DNA of 42,956 nt from Lachnospiraceae bacterium (GTDB taxonomy: Bacteria > Bacillota > Clostridia > Lachnospirales > Lachnospiraceae), in contig JALELZ010000024.1 in NCBI GenBank assembly GCA_022768465.1, positions 1-42,956 of the forward strand, written 5' to 3'. Below are positions 6,972 to 15,166 of the stretch, piece by piece. Position 1 is the stretch's first letter. Each line of letters starts with the position of its first letter. The position numbers were made by a program, and so were the translations under genes. Below the pieces are notes generated by a model. The model saw nothing but the letters and a program-made list of their open reading frames with translations, made no database searches and was not told the DNA's origin.

Positions 6972-7922
6972 TTACATTCCTATCCATACAAGAATAGTGC
7001 TGACAAGTGCCAGCCCGGCAACAACAGTCCAATAGAATTTAAACAGATGCTCTATCTTAAGTCTTGCTGTAACAGCGTGAATAGTGGTAATGCTGACAAG
7101 CATAACAGCAATACAAATAATAACGAAAAGTACAGCATCTAATGCTACAAAGCCTGTACGAATACCGCCCAAGAACATTGACGTGAAGAGACCTGTCATG
7201 ATGATCATCTTCATGTTAATGCTGAGCTTGAAAAGTGCAAGCGGTGATCCGCTGTACTCAACAAGTGGTCCCTCACAGATCTCATTCTCAGCTTCAGCTA
7301 CATCAAACGGCTGTGTTCCAACCTCTGCAGGTATAACAAGAAGCATTGCAAGTGCAGCCGGGATCATGCTCCAATGAGAAAGCAGTGAACCATTTGCAGC
7401 CTGATATTCCGAAACAAGACTGAGATTAAATACGAGCTGATCTCCTCCGACCTTCTTGGCTACTGTAAGAAGAACAAGTACAAAAGGAAGCTCATATGCC
7501 ATCATGGTTACCATCTCACGTGAGATACCGATACTTGCAAAAGGTGAACCTGATGAAGCTCCTCCTATGATGAGTGCTGCACCCGGAATAGTCACAAGAT
7601 AGAGAATAACTATCATGTCGGCTGCACCATTAATTGCAGTAAACCCGAAAATAGGGATGAAAAGCATTATAAAGCAAAGGCTTACAAAGCTTAACACCGG
7701 TGCTTCTAAGAATGCTGCACGGTTTGCCTTTGCAGGTATGATCGTCTCTTTGCCGAGAAGCTTGAAGAAATCATACATAGGCTGTCTGAGCGGTGGTCCC
7801 ACACGCTTCTGCATATGAGCAATGACTTTTCTGTCAATGCCTGCCATAAACAGTCCTACGGCTATTGTAAATAATGCGCCCGGGAACACAAGAATATAGA
7901 ATACATATCTTAATATAGTCAT
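6972..7922 (-). CDS. mbhM: Membrane-anchor subunit (MbhM/EchB/NuoH-like)
   Basis: A 316-residue membrane protein of the complex I subunit 1 family with about eight helices. Conserved loop motifs are present: KRVGPPLRQPMYDFFKLLGK, and ENEICEGPLVEYSG, the acidic loop that faces the hydrogenase module. It anchors the peripheral electron-transfer arm to the ion-pumping arm and shapes the quinone-like cavity that in hydrogenases transmits the redox signal. Spacing of 12 nt to both neighbours and a GGGGG-type RBS fit a single transcript. Confidence 0.92.
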   Translation of the reverse strand: MTILRYVFYILVFPGALFTIAVGLFMAGIDRKVIAHMQKRVGPPLRQPMYDFFKLLGKETIIPAKANRAAFLEAPVLSFVSLCFIMLFIPIFGFTAINGAADMIVILYLVTIPGAALIIGGASSGSPFASIGISREMVTMMAYELPFVLVLLTVAKKVGGDQLVFNLSLVSEYQAANGSLLSHWSMIPAALAMLLVIPAEVGTQPFDVAEAENEICEGPLVEYSGSPLALFKLSINMKMIIMTGLFTSMFLGGIRTGFVALDAVLFVIICIAVMLVSITTIHAVTARLKIEHLFKFYWTVVAGLALVSTILVWIGM

Positions 7923-7934
7923 TCCTGAACCCCC

Positions 7935-9848
7935 TTATCGCATAAACATAAACATGAATACCACAATAATAGCTGTAGCAATAACTACCATATTGCAGTA
8001 ATCGGTAACACGTCCTGAATGAAGCTCTTCCATTACTCTGTAGTAAGGCTTGAAGTCATACTTATAGCCCCAGAGCATATCTGAACCGCCTACATGTGAA
8101 TAGACAGGCTCTTCTCCTGAGAAGAAGTTAGAGTGCTTCATAGCATTCTTAGGATCAACCTCTACTGTAGCGCCTCTGTCTGACTTAGAGCCGAGGATAA
8201 CGATGAATGCTGCAATAAACACTGTAATAAACAGTATAAGATAAACGATCGGGCTCCATGAGCTAACCATAACATTGCTTACTGCCATGTTATATACTCC
8301 TGCAGCTGCCGCATATCCTTCACCCATCATTACATCGATGTACTTGACTACATCAACAGTAGAACGAACTGCCGGAAGAATGAAGTCTGCTGCGATCGGT
8401 CTGTAGAATATACCTGTGAGCAGGCAAAGTGCTGCAAGTATATACATAGGAACGAGCATGATTGCAGGAGCTTCCTTGACATCCTTGTTCTCTTCTGAAA
8501 GCTGTCCGAAGAATACTGCCTGAGCTATCTTTACAAAAGATGCAAGTGTCATGACAGATACTACGAGCGCTGTAATTGTGATGATGAGGTAATAGAAATT
8601 ACCTGTCTCCGCTGCCTTTGTATAAGCTGCCTGATAGATAAGCCACTTGGAAGCAAAGCCGTTAAACGGCGGAAGTCCTGAAATTGCTGCTGCTCCGAAA
8701 AGGAAGCAAACAGTAGTATGAGGCATTCTCTTTGAAAGTCCGCCTAACTTATCGAGATTAGTAACTCCGCCTGTCTGGTGTAAAACAGCACCTGCAGCAA
8801 GGAAGAGAAGTCCCTTGAACAGCATATGGTTCATTGCATGGAATATTCCGCCTGTAAGACCGAGCGCTGTGCCTAAGCCTGCTGCTGTTATGATATATCC
8901 GACCTGAGAGATACTATGAAACGCAAGCAATCTCTTAAAGTCATGCTGAGCAAGAGCCATTGATACACCGACAAACATTGTCACTGCACCGAAAGCTGTA
9001 ATGATTATCTGCATCTGTGTAAGATCCATAGCTCTGAACATGATATATATGCAGCGGATCATTCCGTAAACACCTGCCTTGGTAACAACTCCTGAAAGCA
9101 CCATTGAAATAGGTGAAGGAGCAACCGCATGTGCATCAGCAAGAGGTGTATGGAAAGGAACCATGAAGCTCTTAACACCGAAGCCTGCTACTGTAAGTGC
9201 AAATGCAAGCAGAGTTGTTGGTGTAAGTCCGCCTGAAAGCATTGAAGCAAGCTGAGCAATATTAAGTGTATGGCACTGAAGATAAATAAGTGCAATACCT
9301 GTAAGTATGAAGCCTGATCCGAGTGAGCAAAGAACAAGATACTTAAGTGCAGCCTCAAGTGCTCCGTCCTTGTCTGTAATGAATCCGGTAAGTGCAACTG
9401 CTGAGAAGGTCATGATTTCTACCATGATATACATGTTGAAAAGATCCCCTGTCATGCAGAAGCCGAGTATCGAACCGCAAAGCATCATGAACAATGTATA
9501 ATAATGTCCGAGATGATGCTCACCCTTCATATATCCGAAGGAGTAAAGGTTTGATATCCAGAATGCTGTTATTGCAATGATTGCAAATACAAGACCGAGT
9601 GCATCGACCTCATAGCCGATACCGATAGCATAGCCTGCAACCGGCTCCCAGTTACCCATCCAATATGCAATTACTCCGCCGTCAATGATTATCGGCTTAA
9701 TAAGTGCATATACAAGACCTGCAACAACAGTAAATGTAATAAAGCTAATGGCATTTCTTACCGCCGCATTTTTTGATCCGAAGATCTCAATAAGGAAAGC
9801 TCCGAGGAACATACCCATAACGGCAAGAACAGGAAAATGCTGTATCAT
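7935..9848 (-). CDS. mbhH: Ion-translocating antiporter-like subunit (MbhH/MrpD/NuoN-like) with C-terminal extension
   Basis: A 637-residue protein of the NuoL/M/N and MrpD family with about 14 core helices plus an extra C-terminal part. The proton-channel landmarks are visible: an acidic residue in MYIMVEIMTFSAVALTG, the HxPLADAHAVAPSP-type loop (HTPLADAHAVAPSPISMVLS) and a lysine in HAMNHMLFKGLLFLAAG. Standard MrpD/MbhH is around 500 residues. After about residue 525 there is an added hydrophobic helix, a soluble stretch (FSGEEPVYSHVGGSDMLWGY, then FKPYYRVMEELHSGRVTDY) and a final membrane helix. No separate mbhI gene exists in the operon, so this tail may replace it. It overlaps mbhG by 4 nt. 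Confidence 0.92.
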   Translation of the reverse strand: MIQHFPVLAVMGMFLGAFLIEIFGSKNAAVRNAISFITFTVVAGLVYALIKPIIIDGGVIAYWMGNWEPVAGYAIGIGYEVDALGLVFAIIAITAFWISNLYSFGYMKGEHHLGHYYTLFMMLCGSILGFCMTGDLFNMYIMVEIMTFSAVALTGFITDKDGALEAALKYLVLCSLGSGFILTGIALIYLQCHTLNIAQLASMLSGGLTPTTLLAFALTVAGFGVKSFMVPFHTPLADAHAVAPSPISMVLSGVVTKAGVYGMIRCIYIMFRAMDLTQMQIIITAFGAVTMFVGVSMALAQHDFKRLLAFHSISQVGYIITAAGLGTALGLTGGIFHAMNHMLFKGLLFLAAGAVLHQTGGVTNLDKLGGLSKRMPHTTVCFLFGAAAISGLPPFNGFASKWLIYQAAYTKAAETGNFYYLIITITALVVSVMTLASFVKIAQAVFFGQLSEENKDVKEAPAIMLVPMYILAALCLLTGIFYRPIAADFILPAVRSTVDVVKYIDVMMGEGYAAAAGVYNMAVSNVMVSSWSPIVYLILFITVFIAAFIVILGSKSDRGATVEVDPKNAMKHSNFFSGEEPVYSHVGGSDMLWGYKYDFKPYYRVMEELHSGRVTDYCNMVVIATAIIVVFMFMFMR

Positions 9849-10204
9849 CCGCGCAACCTCCTTACATCATCGACATTGATGCTGCCGTACTTTTTCTTAA
9901 TCATGACTACGATTGCAAGAGACATAGCATTTACGCAGGCACCGATAACGATGCTGGTAAGTGTAAGTGCCTGAGGAACCGGGTCAACGAAGAACTGTGC
10001 CGAAACACCGTTCAAAAGGTCTGACATCTGATATACAGGAACAGAGCCGCCGTCATTGAAGCCTGTGCTGACTATAAGCAGATTCACGCCGTAATCTATA
10101 ATGCTGAGTCCGATAATGGTCTTCAGCAGATTTTTCTGTGTGCAAACGGCATAAAGTCCGAGGACGATAAGCAGAATGCATGCTATATAGTTAAATATCG
10201 TCAT
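9845..10204 (-). CDS. mbhG: MrpC/NuoK-like membrane subunit (MbhG)
   Basis: A 119-residue protein with three membrane helices and the NuoK/MrpC-type segment LKTIIGLSIIDYGVNLLIV. In Mrp antiporters and the Mbh complex this subunit packs beside MrpD/MbhH and lines part of the ion pathway. It lies 5 nt after mbhF and overlaps mbhH by 4 nt. The C-terminus (KKKYGSINVDDVRRLRG) is cytoplasmic and basic. The family call is secure from both sequence and operon position. Confidence 0.9.
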   Translation of the reverse strand: MTIFNYIACILLIVLGLYAVCTQKNLLKTIIGLSIIDYGVNLLIVSTGFNDGGSVPVYQMSDLLNGVSAQFFVDPVPQALTLTSIVIGACVNAMSLAIVVMIKKKYGSINVDDVRRLRG

Positions 10205-10209
10205 AAGAA

Positions 10210-10833
10210 TTATGCCTCCTTGCCTTCTAAGCTCTGTGCATTATCCGCTGCAGGCTCAGCATTTGCTTCAGCAGATTTCTCTGCCTTGATCTCACTGAGA
10301 AGCTTAGCATCCTTACCCGGAACAACAGGTGCCGGTGCAGGATCGATCTTCTGCGGCTTAACAGGCTTTTTATCACTTGAATCAGGTCCTAAGAGTCCGA
10401 GCATAAGTATAAGCAGGAATCCAACACCTGTAAGTACCTTATAACCTACGGTATAACCCATAAAGGTTACGGTTCCGGCTGAAATAACATCTCCGACAGC
10501 ACCGTTATCAAACAGCCAGTTACGGCAGAAATTCATGCCTGTAAGAATACCTGAAAGACCAAGTATTACGTATATACTTGCACCGATTGCCTCGTTTATA
10601 CGAAGGACCTCAGGGTTAACTGTAAGTGTTGTCTTGTCATAGCCGTATGCAAGATACAGGAACAGTATAGCGGATGCAACCGTTACACCACCCTGGAAAC
10701 CTCCTCCTGGACTGACTGTACCGTAAATAATGATATAGAGTCCGAAGGTAAGTGCAAAAGGAAGTATGCGATCGGCACCACATCTGACTATGATATTTTT
10801 CTCATGAATACCTTCTTTGAAATGCATCTTCAT
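10210..10833 (-). CDS. mbhF: MrpB-like membrane subunit (MbhF) with Pro/Ala-rich tail
   Basis: A 207-residue protein. Residues 1-145 are an MrpB domain with four helices and the conserved YGTVSPGGGFQGGVTVASAI segment. Family members are mostly about 140-150 residues. Here the C-terminal 55-60 residues form a charged Pro/Ala/Lys-rich tail (KPVKPQKIDPAPAPVVPG and an EKSAEANAEPAAD stretch), probably disordered and cytoplasmic. It shares one base with mbhE (TGATG), so the two are translationally coupled. In Mbh the MrpB-like subunits belong to the Na+/H+ translocating half of the membrane arm. The role of the tail is unknown. Confidence 0.88.
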   Translation of the reverse strand: MKMHFKEGIHEKNIIVRCGADRILPFALTFGLYIIIYGTVSPGGGFQGGVTVASAILFLYLAYGYDKTTLTVNPEVLRINEAIGASIYVILGLSGILTGMNFCRNWLFDNGAVGDVISAGTVTFMGYTVGYKVLTGVGFLLILMLGLLGPDSSDKKPVKPQKIDPAPAPVVPGKDAKLLSEIKAEKSAEANAEPAADNAQSLEGKEA

Positions 10834-11195
10834 CAGGCTTCACCTCCGTCTTCTTCCTTTTTAGGCTTTTTGTAGCCGTTCAGGATAACGTAAGCTCCTG
10901 CAATTGCTGTAAGAAGTATGAATGACTCACCGATGGTATCAAAACCTCTGAAGTCGAATACTACTGCAGCTACGTTGTTGGCAGCCTTGGTCTTTTCGAG
11001 GTTTTCCTTTACTATGATCTCGGCAACACCGCTTGCGTTATTTACAGAATAGTCATCCGGATGATAATAAAGATCAACTACGTCTGTCTGTCTTCCGTCA
11101 TATGTCAGAGCCAGATCCCTGTAGGCATAATCAACCGAGAATATTCCGCACACAAGAATGATAAAGAGTGAAAGGATAGTAAGTGCTTTTCTCAT
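10833..11195 (-). CDS. mbhE: Membrane hydrogenase subunit MbhE
   Basis: A 120-residue protein with an N-terminal helix, an external loop of about 55 residues and a second helix in the conserved VVFDFRGFDTIGESFILLT segment typical of MbhE and of the C-terminal part of MrpA. It overlaps mbhD by 4 nt. In the Mbh complex MbhD and MbhE together replace the C-terminal part of MrpA and are thought to take part in Na+ handling. The family is recognised by motif and gene order. Confidence 0.88.
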   Translation of the reverse strand: MRKALTILSLFIILVCGIFSVDYAYRDLALTYDGRQTDVVDLYYHPDDYSVNNASGVAEIIVKENLEKTKAANNVAAVVFDFRGFDTIGESFILLTAIAGAYVILNGYKKPKKEEDGGEA

Positions 11196-11449
11196 TTCTC
11201 CTCATCCTCCTTTGATGTTGTTTTTCTAACCGCAATAACAAAAATTACTGTTGAAAGAACTGCTCCTACCGAAGCCTCGGCAATAGCAACGTCCGGTGCC
11301 TGCAGCAAAATGAACTCAAGTGACATGAACGCTCCGGTTACACCCAAAGCAATGACTGATGAGAGCATATGCTTAAATGCTATTGCACAGACAGCGGAAA
11401 CAAGAATGCCGGTGAGGACAAGCGCATTAAGAATAACTACAAGATTCAT
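11192..11449 (-). CDS. mbhD: Membrane hydrogenase subunit MbhD (DUF4040)
   Basis: An 85-residue, three-helix protein with the DUF4040 signature LLQAPDVAIAEASVGA, equivalent to a segment of MrpA. It overlaps its neighbours on both sides by 4 nt (ATGA-type junctions). In Mbh it joins MbhE to complete an MrpA-like ion site. It is short but clearly homologous and fixed in the usual MbhC-D-E order. Confidence 0.9.
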   Translation of the reverse strand: MNLVVILNALVLTGILVSAVCAIAFKHMLSSVIALGVTGAFMSLEFILLQAPDVAIAEASVGAVLSTVIFVIAVRKTTSKEDEEK

Positions 11450-11796
11450 TCCTCTTCCTCCTCTACCATATCTTCTCCGTATTTATCACAGACCATTTCC
11501 TTATCAGGTCTGACACCGTGCTTATATGCACCCTTCATGATAGCGTGGCTCGATATCGGGCTTGTTACCAGATAAAAAACTCCCATGATAAGAAGCTTAA
11601 CTACCATGCCGCCGTCATGAAGATAAAAGCCTGAGTAAAGTACTCCGCCTATAATAACTCCGAGTACTCCGAGGGTAGTTATATTACCGCTCGCATGTAT
11701 TCTTGTGAATGTATCAGGAAATCTTATTATTCCCATAGTTCCTGCAAAAGCAAAGAATACACTGATTGCAACAAATACATCTATAGCGATTCTCAT
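11446..11796 (-). CDS. mbhC: MrpG-like subunit (MbhC)
   Basis: A 116-residue protein with three helices and the MrpG signature GTMGIIRFPDTFTRIHASGN. The C-terminus is very acidic (EDMVEEEEE). MrpG/MnhG proteins are part of the multi-subunit Na+/H+ antiporter and of Mbh hydrogenases. It overlaps both neighbours by 4 nt. The catalytic contribution of MrpG is not well understood even in model systems. Confidence 0.9.
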   Translation of the reverse strand: MRIAIDVFVAISVFFAFAGTMGIIRFPDTFTRIHASGNITTLGVLGVIIGGVLYSGFYLHDGGMVVKLLIMGVFYLVTSPISSHAIMKGAYKHGVRPDKEMVCDKYGEDMVEEEEE

Positions 11797-12053
11797 AGTC
11801 TTCCCTCCAGATAACGTGATGTAATAACCGATCCGAGGAAACCGAGGATAGCTGTTATAAGTGCAAGATCAAGGAATACGCTTCTTCCGCTGTATAAAGC
11901 AAAAAGAATGAGCGCCATATCCGTAAGCACATCCAAACAGTCGGCAGTTACTGCTCTGTCAGCAGCACTCGGTCCTACTATAAGTCTGTAGAACAGACAA
12001 AGGGCCATAACTATGAAACATATAGCAAAGAATACAAATTCTTCAAAGATCAT
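11793..12053 (-). CDS. mbhB: MrpF-like subunit (MbhB)
   Basis: An 86-residue protein with three helices and the MrpF motif RLIVGPSAADRAVTADCLDV. It fits the MrpE-F-G order and overlaps both neighbours by 4 nt. In Mrp complexes this small subunit is needed for assembly and ion exchange. The conserved acidic residue in the middle helix region (DCLDVLTDMALI) is present. Confidence 0.9.
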   Translation of the reverse strand: MIFEEFVFFAICFIVMALCLFYRLIVGPSAADRAVTADCLDVLTDMALILFALYSGRSVFLDLALITAILGFLGSVITSRYLEGRL

Positions 12054-12595
12054 CCCCAGATACCCTTTACCTTTCTTTCAAATTTGCCTTTTATCATCTC
12101 TCCTGCCTCAGCCGGCTCCTGAGTGGCTACATCTATCCAGTGTACATAGTAATATGTCTGATCGTCCTGATCTACGATATCCATAGTAACTGTTCCCGGT
12201 GTAAGAGTTATTGAATCGGCAACAAGTGCCATTCCGTAATCTGACTGAACATCAACCGGTATCTTAACAATACCTGGATTAAGCTTTGGCTTGATGCTAA
12301 GTGCTCTTTTAGCCACATCAAGGTTTGCCTTTACGAGTTCAACAGGGAATATGAGGAACAGGTAAACTAAAAGCTTAACAAGTCTTGCCGGATTCCAGAG
12401 GAACCATGGGCTGTTATTGATAAGGAATCTTCCGCTGAACCATCCTGAGAATAAGCTGACACATATTCCTATCACTATGGACTGCAGTGATACATTTCCG
12501 TTAAAAATCGCTGTCAGCTGACCGGTGATAACAAGCCAGAACAGAAAGCACAGTACAGCCGTCGACATCATAGCCGGAAAACTGCTCTTCTTCAA
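12050..12595 (-). CDS. mbhA: MrpE-like subunit (MbhA)
   Basis: A 181-residue protein with two or three N-terminal helices and a cytoplasmic C-terminal domain containing the MrpE-type LVADSITLTPGTVTMDI segment. It is the first gene of the Mrp module, 15 nt after hypB. MrpE proteins take part in assembly of the antiporter. The length is slightly longer than the usual 155-170 residues, the difference being at the C-terminus. Confidence 0.9.
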   Translation of the reverse strand: MKKSSFPAMMSTAVLCFLFWLVITGQLTAIFNGNVSLQSIVIGICVSLFSGWFSGRFLINNSPWFLWNPARLVKLLVYLFLIFPVELVKANLDVAKRALSIKPKLNPGIVKIPVDVQSDYGMALVADSITLTPGTVTMDIVDQDDQTYYYVHWIDVATQEPAEAGEMIKGKFERKVKGIWG

Positions 12596-12610
12596 AATCT
12601 ACACCTCCGT

Positions 12611-13270
12611 TTACTTTCCGGTCTTTTCGCTTATTTTAGCGGAAAGCCATGAAATTAGCTCATCAAGTCCGTCGCAGGTCTTGTTTGATACTTTAAATAT
12701 AAGTGCATCAGGATTTGCATCCTTTTCGTTCTTTTCGACTCTTTCAACATCGAAATCGAAATACGGAAGCATATCGAACTTATTAAGAACAAGTGCATCC
12801 GTGGTTGAGAACATCAGTGGATACTTTTCAACCTTATCGTCACCCTCAGGTATGCTTAATATCGCAACTCTGAGATCCTCACCGATATTAAATTCGGCAG
12901 GGCAAACAAGGTTTCCGATATTCTCGACAAATATGACATCTAACTTGTCGAGGTCAAACATAGGAAGCATGTTCTGAATGCTCATTGCCTCAATATGACA
13001 TGCACCGTCAGTCTGAAGCTGAACTACAGGGATACCCATCGCATCGATCTTATCAGCATCTATCTGTCCTGCAATGTCTCCCTCAATAACGCCTATAGCA
13101 TATTTGTCCTTAAGTCTGTTTATTATCTGAGTGATGAGGCTTGTTTTTCCTGCCCCCGGTGATCCCATGACATTTATGAGAGCCACCTTTTTATCGGCTA
13201 ATTCATCGATTACAGCCTTGCTGACATCCTCATTCCACTCGAGTATCTGTTTAACTATCTTAATTTCCAT
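12611..13270 (-). CDS. hypB: Hydrogenase nickel insertion GTPase HypB
   Basis: A 219-residue GTPase that delivers nickel to the hydrogenase large subunit precursor together with HypA. The P-loop GSPGAGKTS is at residues 36-44, the metal-binding DGACHIEA motif is present, as are FVENIGNLVCPAEFNIGE and the NKFD guanine-binding motif. There is no histidine-rich nickel-storage N-terminus. It is 6 nt after hypA and 15 nt before mbhA, so the maturation genes are embedded within the structural operon. Confidence 0.95.
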   Translation of the reverse strand: MEIKIVKQILEWNEDVSKAVIDELADKKVALINVMGSPGAGKTSLITQIINRLKDKYAIGVIEGDIAGQIDADKIDAMGIPVVQLQTDGACHIEAMSIQNMLPMFDLDKLDVIFVENIGNLVCPAEFNIGEDLRVAILSIPEGDDKVEKYPLMFSTTDALVLNKFDMLPYFDFDVERVEKNEKDANPDALIFKVSNKTCDGLDELISWLSAKISEKTGK

Positions 13271-13276
13271 CTGTGT

Positions 13277-13618
13277 TTATTCAGCCTCCACGCTGTCCAC
13301 ATAATATTCCTTGCCGGAAATTATTTTAAAACCGGTGCCTCCGCACTCCGGGCACTTGAAATGCCCTATCTTTATGACCCCGTCATATCCGCAGTCCGGA
13401 CACTTTATGGTCACCGGAACCTTCTCAATAACTATCTTTGCTCCTTCTGCCACAGTATCCCTTGAGGCTATGTCAAAATAGTAATTAATGCACTCAGGTA
13501 CTACACCGGAAAGCTCTCCTATTCGAAGCTTTATTGAAAGCACCTTGTTGACATTATATTTTTCAACCTCGGGTATTACTGCTTCAAGTATGCCCTCTAC
13601 TATACTAAGCTCATGCAT
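13277..13618 (-). CDS. hypA: Hydrogenase maturation nickel metallochaperone HypA
   Basis: A 113-residue protein starting MHELSIVEGI, where His2 and the free N-terminus bind nickel. The structural zinc site is formed by two CxxC pairs (CPDCGYDG and CPECGGTG, about residues 74-92). HypA hands nickel to HypB and the large subunit. It lies directly between mbhL and hypB. The RBS is weak (AAAGG), but the conserved N-terminus fixes the start. Confidence 0.95.
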   Translation of the reverse strand: MHELSIVEGILEAVIPEVEKYNVNKVLSIKLRIGELSGVVPECINYYFDIASRDTVAEGAKIVIEKVPVTIKCPDCGYDGVIKIGHFKCPECGGTGFKIISGKEYYVDSVEAE

Positions 13619-13630
13619 GATATGCCTTTA

Positions 13631-14713
13631 TTATCTGTCCATACATGAGAAGCAAGGATCAATGCTGGCGATGATGAGTCCTGCATCTGCTACTGAATTG
13701 CCCTTGAGCATTGTAGGAACTGTAGGTGCATTCTTAAATGTAGGTACATGTATGCTGACTCTTGCAGGCTTATCTGTACCGTTGGCAGCAACGAAGTAGC
13801 TGAGCTGACCTCTCGGAGCCTCATGTCTCATCATGTACTCACCCTTCTGTATTGTAGGGATCTTATTACCCATGTTGATAGGGCCCTTCGGCATGTTCTT
13901 GAATGCCTGTCTGATGATCTTGATACTCTCGAAGCATTCTAAAAGTCTGACAACCACTCTCGCAAATACATCGCAGGTATGGTATGTAGCAATGTTGAAC
14001 TCAAACTCATCGTATGCCAGATACGGAGCATCCTTTCTGACATCCACTGCAACGTTTGATGCTCTTGCGTGAGGTCCGATTGCTCCGAGTGTAAGCGCAT
14101 CCTCTGTTGTAAGTACTCCGACTCCCTGTGTTCTTAAAGCTACTGTCTTATCGTTAAGTACAAAGTCTGTGAGTACCTTGAGATCCTCCTCATATTCATC
14201 AAGAGCCTTCTCAACCTGCTCCATCTGATCCTTGGTAATGTCTCTTCTTACTCCGCCGAAAATAGCTATTCCGTAGTTAACACGGTTTCCTGTAAGAAGT
14301 TCAAGCATATCCATGATTTTCTCACGATCGTCCCATGACTTCATGAATAAGCTGTCATGACCGATATTGTGAAGAGCAACTCCAACCCAGAGTGCATGTG
14401 AATGAAGTCTCTCAAGCTCACTGATGATGACATTGATATACTGTGATCTCTTGGATGGTGTAACACCGGCTATTGCTTCACAGGTCATTGTAAATGTCAT
14501 CGCATGTGAATGTGAACAGATACCGCACACACGCTCAACAAGCGTTGTTGTCTGGATATAGTTTCTGTCCATGGCGATCTTCTCGATGCCTCGGTGGTTA
14601 TATCCTATAAATATCTCTGCGTCCTTTATAAGCTCTCCCTCTGTGATGAGTCTTGCATGTACAGGCTCTTCAAGAGAAGGATGGTAAGGTCCTATAGGTA
14701 CTATATAACTCAT
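13631..14713 (-). CDS. mbhL: [NiFe] hydrogenase large subunit (MbhL/EchE-like)
   Basis: A 360-residue catalytic subunit. Both nickel-binding cysteine pairs are present: CGIC at residues 63-66 (ERVCGICSHSHA) and DPCFSC near the C-terminus (Cys354, Cys357). Thus it is a true hydrogenase rather than a NuoD-type subunit that has lost the site. The protein ends three residues after the last cysteine (MDR), so there is no cleavable C-terminal propeptide; this is known for some group 4 enzymes such as CooH. Size and sequence place it with the group 4 energy-converting enzymes. It makes H2 from protons with electrons from the small subunit. Neighbours are mbhK (5 nt upstream) and hypA (12 nt downstream). 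Confidence 0.94.
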   Translation of the reverse strand: MSYIVPIGPYHPSLEEPVHARLITEGELIKDAEIFIGYNHRGIEKIAMDRNYIQTTTLVERVCGICSHSHAMTFTMTCEAIAGVTPSKRSQYINVIISELERLHSHALWVGVALHNIGHDSLFMKSWDDREKIMDMLELLTGNRVNYGIAIFGGVRRDITKDQMEQVEKALDEYEEDLKVLTDFVLNDKTVALRTQGVGVLTTEDALTLGAIGPHARASNVAVDVRKDAPYLAYDEFEFNIATYHTCDVFARVVVRLLECFESIKIIRQAFKNMPKGPINMGNKIPTIQKGEYMMRHEAPRGQLSYFVAANGTDKPARVSIHVPTFKNAPTVPTMLKGNSVADAGLIIASIDPCFSCMDR

Positions 14714-14718
14714 TTCCT

Positions 14719-15108
14719 TTAATCCTCCTTCTTGTATCTGTTATCTATAAGCTCATCCATAGGTGTTACTATTATATGACCCTGTCCGCTTAGCATAGTA
14801 TCCGGAAGGAAAAGCCTCTTTGAGGTATCAAGTCCTTCGAATACAAATCCGAAAAGCTCGTTTAGCTCTCTCTCAGGCCAGGCAGCAGCCTCGCTGTAAA
14901 ACTCGGATATTGACGGCACAGTGCTCTCACCTACTACGGTATATGACTCGATCACAGTATCTATCTGATATTCATATGAAATATGCGGTATGTTCTCCTC
15001 GTCAAGATATCCGTGTATCATGGAAAGAATCACTCCGTCCTTACGCATCCTGTGCGCAACAGGAATTATCTCATCCTTTGTTATAGGGATTTTTCTGTAC
15101 TCCTGCAT
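14719..15108 (-). CDS. mbhK: NuoC-like subunit (MbhK/EchD)
   Basis: A 129-residue protein of the complex I 30-kDa family. The signature segment WPERELNELFGFVFEGL is clear, followed by RLFLPD. It is a cofactor-free scaffold of the peripheral arm that holds the large and small subunits. AAGGAG precedes the ATG. It is 58 nt after hypC and 5 nt before mbhL. Confidence 0.9.
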   Translation of the reverse strand: MQEYRKIPITKDEIIPVAHRMRKDGVILSMIHGYLDEENIPHISYEYQIDTVIESYTVVGESTVPSISEFYSEAAAWPERELNELFGFVFEGLDTSKRLFLPDTMLSGQGHIIVTPMDELIDNRYKKED

Positions 15109-15166
15109 AAAAATTCTCCTTAAATATAATACATACTAATAAGCAGTAAACTGCCTTTAAACGTGT

